A stretch of 64,000 nucleotides of DNA from Ancylomarina subtilis (lineage in GTDB: Bacteria; Bacteroidota; Bacteroidia; Bacteroidales; Marinifilaceae), in contig NZ_SHKN01000001.1 of the NCBI RefSeq assembly GCF_004217115.1, forward strand, positions 1,057,781-1,121,780, written 5' to 3'. The notes under the pieces are model-generated. The model worked only from the letters and a program-made list of their open reading frames with translations, was not told where the DNA came from and ran no database searches. The translations under genes were made by a program, and so were the position numbers. Each line of letters starts with the position of its first letter. Positions within the stretch are counted from its first letter, which is position 1. Positions 1-7,612 of the stretch are shown in pieces.

Positions 1-2331
1 CTCAAACGCATGATTGTGGTTGCCCCTACGGGTGTGGCTGCTATTAATGCGGGCGGGGTTACGGTTCACTCTTTCTTTCAGTTGGGATTCAGTCCCATTA
101 TTCCCGAAGATGAATACACCAATAAGGGGGAACAAGCACCGGAAAAACGATTCAACAAAACCAAGATCGATATTATCAAGTCTCTCGATTTATTGGTGAT
201 TGATGAGATTTCGATGGTTCGTGCCGACTTGTTGGATGGGATTGATTCGGTACTGCGTCGATATCGCAGATCGAAACTGCCCTTTGGCGGTGTTCAACTG
301 CTGATGATTGGCGATTTGCAACAACTACCACCCGTGGTGAAACAGGAGGAATGGTCAATACTGAGTCGTTTTTACGAAACCGAGTTCTTTTTCAGTTCGC
401 GTGCCTTGAAAAAATCACCTCATATCTGTATCGAACTCAAACATATTTATCGTCAGAAAGACGAAACCTTTATTCGTATTCTCAACGAAATACGCAACAA
501 CCAACTCTCTGATCAGTCGCGCCGCAGGCTGAATGCCAATTACAAACCCGATTTCGATCCGGACGATAAGGATGCCTATATTACACTGAGTACGCACAAC
601 CGTAAGGCTGAGGAAATCAACGAGATTAAACTGGAAAAGCTTGAAACTGACAAAAAAAGTTTTACGGCCAGTATAGATGGCCAATTTCCTGACTATTCCT
701 TCCCTACCCTGGAAGAACTGGAACTCAAGAAAGGGGCTCAGGTGATGTTTGTGAAAAACGATTCGCAGTCAGCCAAACGGTTTTATAACGGCAAAATTGG
801 AGTGATTACCTTTATGGATAAGGATAGCATCAGCGTAAAATGTGAGGGCGACGAGGATGTGATTGAGGTTGAGAAGGAAACCTGGCAGAATATAAAATTC
901 AATATTAACGAAGAAAGCAAGGAGATTGAGGAAGAAGTGATTGGCTCCTTCACACAATTCCCTTTGAAATTGGCCTGGGCCATCACCATTCACAAATCGC
1001 AGGGTCTCACTTTTGAGAAAGCCATTATCGATGCCGCTTCGGCCTTTGCACACGGACAGGTCTATGTAGCCCTGTCGCGCTGCAAATCGCTTGAAGGCAT
1101 GGTGCTGAAAACACGCATCAATCCTCAGGGCATTATCTGCGACAGCTCGGTAGCCAGTTTTAATAAGGCCATGCAAGAGAATCCGCCCAAACAGGAAGAC
1201 CTATATAAAGCCAAGCGCGACTATCAGCTCTCTCTGCTCAAGGAACTCTTCGATATGGATTTGGTTTACCATTATTGTTATCGACTGAATAAAGTATTTG
1301 AGGCTTACCCCACCACTTCTCAGGGCGATTGCAAGGAAAAACTGAAGGCCGTCATCGATCAGATTAAACCCGAGCTGGTTAAGGTTGGGCAACAATTCGC
1401 CAATCAATTGTTTCAGATGTTTGGCGATTCAGCCAATCTGGAAAACGACAAGCTTTTTCAGGAACGTCTGAACAAGGCTTGCCAATATTTTATTCCCAAG
1501 CTTGAACTCTATATTCTTGAACCCGTTCATCAGGGCTATTTCGATACCGATAATCAGGCTTTGGAGAAAACAGTGAAAGAACTGCGTCTTCGAATTGTGG
1601 AATTAACGCGTGTGAAACTGGCCTGTATGCTTTACTGTCAGCATGGTTTTGTTTTAAAAGATTTCTTGGAACTTAAGGCCAAAGAGCATCTTAAAACCAT
1701 CAGCTTCAAACGCATGCCAAAGCAAGAGGATTACTCGGCTGTTGTGGACTATCCAGAACTTTTCAAACAGCTTAAAGATTGGCGATATGCCAAAGCCGAT
1801 GCCCAGAATACAGGCGTGGCTTCCATCATCAGTCTGAAGGTGATGGTTCAGATCTGCAACAGTCTGCCTCAAAATAAAATGGCTTTTAAGAAGATTAAAG
1901 GCATGGGCCCTAAAAAGATTGACGAATTTGGACTGGAACTTTTGAAACTGGTAGATGCTTTCAAAAAGGAAAACAATCTGTCGCAGACTCCCGATATATT
2001 TTCATCCGCACAAACTGAAGCGCCAAAGAAAGTAAGTAGCAAAGAGAAAAGTTATCAGATGTTTAAAGAGGGCAAGAGTATTCCGGTGATTGCAGCCATG
2101 CGCGATCTGACTCGTTCCACTATTGAAGAACACCTGACCTATTATGTGGGGATCAATGCCTTAGATGTCAGTAATTTTGTTGAATATGAGACCTTAGAAA
2201 ACATCATGGCTTATTTCGACACACACGAAATACATGCACTCAACGATGCCAAACGCGATTTGGGAAAAGATGTTAGCATGAGTGATTTGCGCTTTGTTTT
2301 AGCGCATTGGGAGAATGTTAAGCATAAATAA
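1..2331 (+). CDS. PIF1-like ATP-dependent DNA helicase with HRDC and C-terminal HTH domain (5' partial)
   Basis: The reading frame is open from base 1, so the gene is cut by the window edge; the first ATG at 10 lies inside the ATPase core. Visible helicase motifs are VAPTGVAA (motif Ia), LLVIDEISM (Walker B, about residue 60), a GD-QQLPPV segment, and AWAITIHKSQGLTFEKA followed by YVALSRC near residues 325-355, which are diagnostic of the RecD2/PIF1 superfamily 1B. The Walker A loop is missing only because it lies upstream of the window. After the helicase core come an HRDC-like segment (about 590-660, with a KIKGMGPKKIDEFG motif) and a helix-turn-helix HTH_40-like tail. Such proteins unwind DNA 5'-3' and are linked in the family to replication fork and G-quadruplex maintenance; the exact role here is not shown. 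Confidence 0.9.
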   Translation, partial: LKRMIVVAPTGVAAINAGGVTVHSFFQLGFSPIIPEDEYTNKGEQAPEKRFNKTKIDIIKSLDLLVIDEISMVRADLLDGIDSVLRRYRRSKLPFGGVQLLMIGDLQQLPPVVKQEEWSILSRFYETEFFFSSRALKKSPHICIELKHIYRQKDETFIRILNEIRNNQLSDQSRRRLNANYKPDFDPDDKDAYITLSTHNRKAEEINEIKLEKLETDKKSFTASIDGQFPDYSFPTLEELELKKGAQVMFVKNDSQSAKRFYNGKIGVITFMDKDSISVKCEGDEDVIEVEKETWQNIKFNINEESKEIEEEVIGSFTQFPLKLAWAITIHKSQGLTFEKAIIDAASAFAHGQVYVALSRCKSLEGMVLKTRINPQGIICDSSVASFNKAMQENPPKQEDLYKAKRDYQLSLLKELFDMDLVYHYCYRLNKVFEAYPTTSQGDCKEKLKAVIDQIKPELVKVGQQFANQLFQMFGDSANLENDKLFQERLNKACQYFIPKLELYILEPVHQGYFDTDNQALEKTVKELRLRIVELTRVKLACMLYCQHGFVLKDFLELKAKEHLKTISFKRMPKQEDYSAVVDYPELFKQLKDWRYAKADAQNTGVASIISLKVMVQICNSLPQNKMAFKKIKGMGPKKIDEFGLELLKLVDAFKKENNLSQTPDIFSSAQTEAPKKVSSKEKSYQMFKEGKSIPVIAAMRDLTRSTIEEHLTYYVGINALDVSNFVEYETLENIMAYFDTHEIHALNDAKRDLGKDVSMSDLRFVLAHWENVKHK

Positions 2332-2420
2332 TCATGCCGGATAGGTGCGATAAAAGAACTACTATATAGTTTTAGTTGGATGAATTATTCTTTAAACATT
2401 TTTTCTCTTTATTTACTTTT

Positions 2421-2511
2421 CCTTGATGAAAAGTAACAACCGAGTGAAGCAAGCTCACGAACATCTTAATGCGAGTAAAAATCATCCCTATCGTTCAGAA
2501 CCGGCACTCAA
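2421..2511. repeat. Decayed intergenic repeat, copy 1
   Basis: The 19-mer at 2421-2439 (CCTTGATGAAAAGTAACAA) recurs exactly at 55831-55849. A second shared block (AAAATCATCCC, then ACCGGCACTCA) occurs at 2477-2510 and 55848-55875, with about 40 extra bases between the blocks in this copy. No convincing gene lies in the 306-bp spacer 2332-2637. The repeat is probably a worn dispersed element; the function is unknown. Confidence 0.5.
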
Positions 2512-2577
2512 TCGACTATTGTATACAGTATATTCGTCATTTCAATCCTCTTTTATTCACAAAAAGACAAAAAAAAT

Positions 2578-2598
2578 CTCCCCTGAAATTCAGGGGAG
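2578..2598 (-). terminator. Rho-independent terminator after the POT transporter
   Basis: CTCCCCTGAA and TTCAGGGGAG form a perfect stem of ten pairs with a one-base loop. On the minus strand it is followed by a T run (the A run at 2568-2577). It lies 39 bp past the stop of the minus-strand transporter gene. Confidence 0.8.
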
Positions 2599-2637
2599 AC
2601 AATAAGGCTTCGAAGCAAGCTCAGAGGAATTCTATAT

Positions 2638-4032
2638 CTAGGCTTCTTCAAGCGCTTGCTTGGCATCCAATTTTCGGGTTACTCGTCCGAATATGATCAG
2701 GGCAATAGCAGATGTCGCAGCAATGGCTACAAAATAATACCAGATATAATGAGCATGAACTGAAGCTTGTTCCCATGCAGCATGGCTCTCGAACAACTTT
2801 GGATCCGGACAGTATCTTGACAAGAGGTATCCCGATAATCCAAAACCTAAAATTGATGAGATGAATGAATGCAGATGAGAGAAACCGAGATACATTCCTT
2901 CTTCACCCTTAGGTGCCTGCAAGGAGAAATACTCAAGGAAACGTGGCGAAATAAAGGATTCGGCAAAACCCTGGAATACAATCCCTATAATCATCATAAA
3001 GGCAACCGGATGCATACTAACAATTGATTCAACATCCAGAAGGTTACCAGCTGCCATGCACAAAGCTGAGACCGGCATTATGAACATACCAACGGTCATG
3101 GAAAACAGAGCTGTCTTCTTTCTCATCATCTGAGTAATCAGACCCACAAAAAGGAAAACAATCAAAGGATTAACGTTAGCATACCAGGAGGGTGAAGCGC
3201 CTTCGCCTGCCATACGCAAAACATACTTTGGCATGGTAGCGTACAGTTGGTGCTGAACCATCCAAAATCCGGTTACAATCAAAATCAAAGCCACCAAACG
3301 TCCATTTGCAAGCACCTTCAGCAAGGCATCCCAGATTTCACGAATGGTCTTGCCCTCTCCTTCGTGACGAGTGGTCTTAAAAAAGAAATAAACGGCTATC
3401 AGTCCAAGTAAAGTTGCTCCAGCCGAGAAATAATTTAAGGTAATTAATCCTTCATTTCCCATTGCCTCACGCAATGGCTTTACAATCGTTTTCCCGGAAA
3501 AGGCTCCAATATTTACCATTGTGTAGAAAATAGAAAAACCTTTCGCCCGGTTCGCGACAGTCGTTTCCTTAGCAACGGTACCTGTAATTACCGATTTAAT
3601 GAATGATCCACCAATCATTATCAGGATAATAATTGGGATGATAAACCATTTATGCAAACTGCTCTCTAATCCTGTAAATGTTGTAATCTTGGTATATTCT
3701 ACCAGGCCTGCGGATTCGAGCATGGTTGGGAAAATAGCTAAACCAGCATAACCAACGGTTAAAAGGGAAAATGCTAATAGTAAAGCAGACTTAAATCCCA
3801 TTTTATCGGCTAATGCTCCACTAAAAGTTGGCAATAAATACAAACCTCCAGAGAATAAACCAGAAATCATAGCCGCTTCCACATCTGTAAATCCTAATAT
3901 TCGGGATAGGTAAATTGTAATCACAATAAAAACCCCATAATAAGCAGCTCTTTCCAATAATTCAACCGAATTGGCTACCCAAAAAGCTCTGGAAAAGCGC
4001 TCCTTTATCGTACTCTTTTTTTCAATACTCAT
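2638..4032 (-). CDS. POT/PTR2-family MFS transporter (probable proton-coupled peptide uptake)
   Basis: This 464-residue protein has about 12 hydrophobic segments. Two signatures of the proton-dependent oligopeptide transporter family are visible: an ExxER motif followed by YYG (ELLERAAYYG, about residues 24-33) and the FYxxxNxG signature (FYTMVNIGAF, about 168-177). The family imports di- and tripeptides with protons across the inner membrane. The protein is somewhat shorter than most bacterial members (480-520 residues). The start is an ATG; an isolated gene with its own terminator. Substrate is inferred from the family only. Confidence 0.75.
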   Translation of the reverse strand: MSIEKKSTIKERFSRAFWVANSVELLERAAYYGVFIVITIYLSRILGFTDVEAAMISGLFSGGLYLLPTFSGALADKMGFKSALLLAFSLLTVGYAGLAIFPTMLESAGLVEYTKITTFTGLESSLHKWFIIPIIILIMIGGSFIKSVITGTVAKETTVANRAKGFSIFYTMVNIGAFSGKTIVKPLREAMGNEGLITLNYFSAGATLLGLIAVYFFFKTTRHEGEGKTIREIWDALLKVLANGRLVALILIVTGFWMVQHQLYATMPKYVLRMAGEGASPSWYANVNPLIVFLFVGLITQMMRKKTALFSMTVGMFIMPVSALCMAAGNLLDVESIVSMHPVAFMMIIGIVFQGFAESFISPRFLEYFSLQAPKGEEGMYLGFSHLHSFISSILGFGLSGYLLSRYCPDPKLFESHAAWEQASVHAHYIWYYFVAIAATSAIALIIFGRVTRKLDAKQALEEA

Positions 4033-4306
4033 TTTAACTCACAGTTTAATTTATTTAAGGTATAGTTGTCGCACATTCAGACCGCAAAAATAAATTGACT
4101 TGCCTGCTCCACAAATAGGGAAAACCCGACTTTCCATCTCAAACAAAAATTAGACCGAACAGATTTATTCCCTAAACACTCTTACAATTTCGGACATAAA
4201 AACGGAATCTCATTTTTTATTTCAATTAAACGAGCAAATTAAAATCATTAATGTCAATCAATTGCTTGTTTTAACAAAAAAATATTCCTCCAGATGAGCC
4301 TGTATA

Positions 4307-4338
4307 TTTGCGAAACAATCTTTTTTGACTTACATTTG
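4307..4338 (+). promoter_or_regulatory. Bacteroidota-type promoter of tRNA-Ser
   Basis: TTTG at 4307-4310 and TACATTTG at 4331-4338 are separated by 20 nt. This fits the Bacteroidota housekeeping consensus (-33 TTTG, -7 TAnnTTTG). The expected transcription start falls about 27 nt before the tRNA. Confidence 0.6.
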
Positions 4339-4371
4339 CACCCGTTATCAAAACAGATAGCAACACGTATT

Positions 4372-4456
4372 GGAGAGATGGCAGAGTGGTCGAATGCGGT
4401 AGTCTTGAAAACTATTGTGCGGCAACGTACCGGGGGTTCGAATCCCTCTCTCTCCG
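4372..4456 (+). tRNA. tRNA-Ser (anticodon UGA, reads UCA)
   Basis: The acceptor stem is GGAGAGA (4372-4378) paired with TCTCTCC (4449-4455), with discriminator G at 4456. The anticodon stem is GTAGT/ACTAT around a CTTGAAA loop, giving anticodon TGA at 4406-4408. There is a long class II variable arm and a T arm with GGTTCGAAT, as expected for serine. CCA is not encoded. A terminator follows immediately. Confidence 0.95.
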
Positions 4457-4461
4457 CCTTC

Positions 4462-4497
4462 GCCCGACGTAGCATTAGCTGTGTCGGGCTTTTTTTA
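4462..4497 (+). terminator. Terminator of tRNA-Ser
   Basis: GCCCGAC (4462-4468) pairs with GTCGGGC (4483-4489) and is followed by a run of eight T. Confidence 0.8.
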
Positions 4498-4667
4498 TAC
4501 ATTAAACCAAAATGCGAAGTCGGGTGAGTTAAATACCGGGCTACGGCGGATACATCCTCATCATATTCATCCCCCAATACAATTCACTGTGTCCATGTGC
4601 TTATTTTTATGCACTAAACCCAAATGCAAAGTCGGGTGAGTTAAATTCCAGGCTTCGGCGGATACAT
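4489..4667 (+). repeat. Tandem duplication of about 111 bp downstream of the tRNA terminator
   Basis: The stretch 4489-4555 is repeated imperfectly at 4600-4667. Both copies share a T-rich start and the blocks AAGTCGGGTGAGTTAAAT and CGGCGGATACAT. With the flanking bases it fills most of the spacer before the GIY-YIG gene. I see no gene in 4457-4924. Confidence 0.6.
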
Positions 4668-4694
4668 TCGCCCACCAAAGTAGTTTTGTGACAA
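4667..4694 (+). repeat. Left 28-bp direct repeat flanking the GIY-YIG gene
   Basis: These 28 bases occur again without mismatch at 5252-5279. The two copies bracket a 557-bp interval with the GIY-YIG gene. See the matching right copy, which is fused to a duplicated tRNA 3' end. Confidence 0.75.
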
Positions 4695-4924
4695 CAAGCT
4701 TTTCCTTGTTTACGCTAAAATTTCCTACACAATTAGGTAATCAAACCTCCAGGCTAGATTCTCCACCATAGCAATTTATTACTTAGGTGGACAGCGGATA
4801 AACTTTCAACAGAACACACTCAACATCAATACCGTAACGAACACAAAATCGTTATAAAAAAAAATATCAGCTTGACGAATTCATGATAAGTTCGTAATTT
4901 CAAGACTCTACCAAACTTTGAAAT

Positions 4925-5161
4925 ATGTACTACGTCTACATTCTACAATGCTCGAATGGAAAATTATACACGGGTTGTACTTCAGACATTAACAAACGTC
5001 TGGAAAGACACAATAATGGCCACGTTCCATCTACAAAAAACATCCGTCCACTAAATCTTATTACTTATACTACATTCATTGATAGATATAAAGCTTTTGA
5101 ATATGAAAAGTATTTAAAATCAGGATCTGGGAGAGCATTTGCAAAGCGACATCTTATATAA
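4925..5161 (+). CDS. Small GIY-YIG superfamily nuclease
   Basis: This 78-residue protein is a single GIY-YIG domain. It shows YYVYIL at residues 2-7 and YTG at about 16-18, R26 in the KRLERHN helix, and the late glutamate-containing segment FEYEKYLKSGSGRAFAKRHL typical of the UvrC-like/YhbQ group. Such single-domain proteins usually have 80-100 residues, so it is essentially complete. It lies between direct repeats, the right one fused to a copy of the tRNA-Ser 3' end. That setting suggests it is, or was, the nuclease of a very small mobile element that targets tRNA-Ser; this is inference. ATG start; no obvious promoter of its own. Confidence 0.85.
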   Translation: MYYVYILQCSNGKLYTGCTSDINKRLERHNNGHVPSTKNIRPLNLITYTTFIDRYKAFEYEKYLKSGSGRAFAKRHLI

Positions 5162-5240
5162 AATGGATTTTTTTTCACACTTAACTTTCGTGAATTTGAA
5201 CCCTAGAGGGAACATGATAAATTCAGAGGAGTCATGCCCC

Positions 5241-5279
5241 CTCTCTCCGCCTTCGCCCACCAAAGTAGTTTTGTGACAA
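5241..5279 (+). repeat. Duplicated tRNA-Ser 3' end plus right 28-bp direct repeat
   Basis: The 18 bases at 5241-5258 are identical to 4448-4465, which cover the acceptor strand and discriminator of tRNA-Ser and the start of its terminator. They run directly into the second copy of the 28-bp repeat (5252-5279). The pattern resembles the distal attachment site or target duplication of an element that entered at the tRNA 3' end. Confidence 0.7.
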
Positions 5280-5377
5280 TAAATTTTTGGAAATGTGAGA
5301 CTGTTTTTAATCTATGAACTTGGCAACGCAGGTGAGGCCCATAGAGAGTAAACTTCTGGGAAAATAAAACAAAAAAA

Positions 5378-5405
5378 GACCCCCTGAAAATAAATTCAGG
5401 GGGTC
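5378..5405 (-). terminator. Terminator of the transcarboxylase operon
   Basis: GACCCCCTGAA and TTCAGGGGGTC form an 11-pair stem with a 6-base loop. The A run just before it on the plus strand becomes the T tract on the minus strand. It is 23 bp beyond the stop of the last operon gene. Confidence 0.85.
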
Positions 5406-5427
5406 ATACTCAATTATTAAATAGTCA

Positions 5428-7332
5428 TTAGGCCTTTGGCTCAATTACTAAAAGCAAATCGCCTTTAGCAACAGAATCACCAGAATCACATTTAATCTCT
5501 TTTACAGTACCTTCGGCTTTAGCATCAAGATTATTCATCATCTTCATCGCTTCAAGTACCACTAGTGTATCTCCAATTTTTACTTCATCACCAACTTTCA
5601 CTTTGCACTCCACAATCATACCTGGAATTGGTGCAACAACACTTCCTGTGGCAAATTCGTCAGCGGCAGATTCCTTTTTCTTACGACCTTTAAATTGAGG
5701 TGCAGCTGGACCGTTAGGATCATTGATTTCTACAGTAAAGGTTTCGCCATCAACAGTAACTTCAAGCTCACGTCCCTTACCTTTTCCTTTAGAAGTCAGT
5801 TCGCCAGAAAGGGCTTTTCTGATTAACTCTTGCTCTTTCTCAACTTCTGCCATAGTTTTTGCTTTGACATCAGCTGGTACTTCTTCCAAACCATATTTCC
5901 ATTTCAAGAAACGTTTTCCTGTGATAGGATAAAGTGCGCATAAAACTTCGTCATCAATATCTTTAGCAAGATTTCCGAATTCAGTTTTAACCTCTTCCAT
6001 CTCTGGCTCAAGAATAGATCCTGGACGAGCTGTAATAGGCTCTTCTCCTCGAGGATAACCTTCAAGAGCTTTCTTTTGAACCTCAGGATTAATTGGATGA
6101 GTCGTTTTACCATACAATCCGTAACAAAGGTCTTTTACCTCTTTGGTAATTTGTGCATATTCTCCTTCATAAGAGTCGAATAATACATTGTTTACTGTTT
6201 GTACACCAACAATTTGAGATGTAGGCGTAACCAACGGAATATTACCTAGATCTTTACGAACTTTTGGAAGTAAACGATATACTTCTGGTAACTTATCCAG
6301 TGCATCCATAGCTTTCAACTGATTTACTAAGTTAGAAAGCATTCCACCCGGAGTCTGGTGCAATAACACATTGATATCCGTCGTAGCGTACTTAGGGCTA
6401 TTATCTAAGTGCTTGTATTTAGGAATGTATTTCTCCATTTCTTCAGCAATCGCATTAATCTTATTAATGTCCATTCCTGAGTCACGGTTTGTTCCCAATA
6501 GCGACATAATCATTGGCTCAACAGCAGGATGAGAAGTACGGTAAGCATAAGGTCCGATACAAGTATCAACAATATCCACACCTGCTTCAATCGCTTTGAA
6601 AATTGCCAAGTCACCCATACCTGAAGTAAAGTGAGTATGCAAGTTAATTGGGGTATCTGTAAATTTCTTGATTTCGCGCACCAAATTATAAATATCATAA
6701 GGAGCGATCAAGCCAGCCATATCCTTAATACAGATAGAATCTACACCAAAGCTTAAAAGATCTTTTACCTTGTTGATATAGTATTCCATATTGTATACTT
6801 CACCACCCAAACGAGGTTGGTTCAACGTATAGCATACAACACCTTGTAAGTGCTTCTTGTTATCTTTAATAACTTTAGCCGCAGTTTCGAAATTTCTGAA
6901 ATCATTCAGTGCGTCAAAACAACGGAAGATATCCATACCATTATCGATTGATCGCTGAACAAAAGCCTGAACCACATCATCTGCATAATTACGGTATCCT
7001 ACCACATTTTGCCCACGAAGAAGCATTGAAAATGGTGTTTTAGGCATATGCTTTTTCAATACTCTTAGACGCTCCCATGGATCTTCTCCCAAGAAACGGT
7101 GCATCGTATCAAAAGTAGCACCACCCCATGTTTCAACCGCATTATATCCAGCTTCATCAATCATTTCTGCTACAGGCAACATATCTTCTGTACGACCGCG
7201 AGTAGCGAAAAGCGACTGGTGACCATCACGTAAACTTACGTCATTAATCTTAATTGGATTTTCAGCTTTTGGACGATCATTGTCAAAATTAAGTTGGGTC
7301 ATTTGTAAAACCCCGTGCTTATCGTATATCAT
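5428..7332 (-). CDS. Carboxyltransferase (5S-like) fused to a biotin carrier domain; transcarboxylase / pyruvate carboxyltransferase subunit
   Basis: The N-terminal part is a pyruvate-carboxyltransferase TIM barrel (SLRDGHQS near the start, CIKDMAG, NLHTHFTSGMG), the fold shared by the transcarboxylase 5S subunit, pyruvate carboxylase PycB and oxaloacetate decarboxylase alpha. The last 80 residues are a biotinyl domain with EAMKMMNN, whose first lysine carries biotin. It corresponds to 5S and 1.3S of Propionibacterium transcarboxylase joined in one chain. It would carry carboxyl groups between pyruvate/oxaloacetate and biotin. The frame can be extended to a TTG at 7368, but the ATG at 7332 is preferred; another ATG at 7302 is possible. 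It is the last gene of the operon. No biotin carboxylase and no membrane decarboxylase beta subunit lies nearby. Confidence 0.85.
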   Translation of the reverse strand: MIYDKHGVLQMTQLNFDNDRPKAENPIKINDVSLRDGHQSLFATRGRTEDMLPVAEMIDEAGYNAVETWGGATFDTMHRFLGEDPWERLRVLKKHMPKTPFSMLLRGQNVVGYRNYADDVVQAFVQRSIDNGMDIFRCFDALNDFRNFETAAKVIKDNKKHLQGVVCYTLNQPRLGGEVYNMEYYINKVKDLLSFGVDSICIKDMAGLIAPYDIYNLVREIKKFTDTPINLHTHFTSGMGDLAIFKAIEAGVDIVDTCIGPYAYRTSHPAVEPMIMSLLGTNRDSGMDINKINAIAEEMEKYIPKYKHLDNSPKYATTDINVLLHQTPGGMLSNLVNQLKAMDALDKLPEVYRLLPKVRKDLGNIPLVTPTSQIVGVQTVNNVLFDSYEGEYAQITKEVKDLCYGLYGKTTHPINPEVQKKALEGYPRGEEPITARPGSILEPEMEEVKTEFGNLAKDIDDEVLCALYPITGKRFLKWKYGLEEVPADVKAKTMAEVEKEQELIRKALSGELTSKGKGKGRELEVTVDGETFTVEINDPNGPAAPQFKGRKKKESAADEFATGSVVAPIPGMIVECKVKVGDEVKIGDTLVVLEAMKMMNNLDAKAEGTVKEIKCDSGDSVAKGDLLLVIEPKA

Positions 7333-7385
7333 CTTCTTATTTTTTTTATCAATTATTACTTTTCCCAACTAACAGGAAAATAGAA

Positions 7386-7574
7386 TTATGCACTTCGTAG
7401 ACTTCGACCACGAAGCTGTACAGTCTTACGTTTAGACATCATCATTTTAATGCCAGTACGTGCCCAAGAACCATTAGTCGAACCTCCAACTTTTAATGCT
7501 TCAGCTTTCTCTAACTCTATGTGGTGAGCAACTGCTATAAGAACTGCTTTTTTAATCTTTTCTTCTCGAGTCAT
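7386..7574 (-). CDS. Small basic subunit, OadG-like cytoplasmic tail
   Basis: This 62-residue protein lies between two carboxyltransferase genes of the same operon. It has no membrane segment but a C-terminal half rich in Arg and Lys. Its position matches the small gamma-like accessory proteins found between acyl-CoA carboxyltransferase and biotin subunits in Bacteroidota, which resemble the soluble end of oxaloacetate decarboxylase gamma. A role in assembling the complex is inferred from position. It starts with ATG, 38 bp after the upstream gene. Confidence 0.6.
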   Translation of the reverse strand: MTREEKIKKAVLIAVAHHIELEKAEALKVGGSTNGSWARTGIKMMMSKRKTVQLRGRSLRSA

Positions 7575-7612
7575 AATTATTGGTATAAATAATTAATTTA
7601 TTAAAGTCTTTC

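Noticed and set aside
4294-4527. Open frame running through the tRNA-Ser gene
   Set aside because: Its translation ([11 protein letters not shown]...) is the well-known false protein of tRNA-Ser; the tRNA structure explains the sequence.
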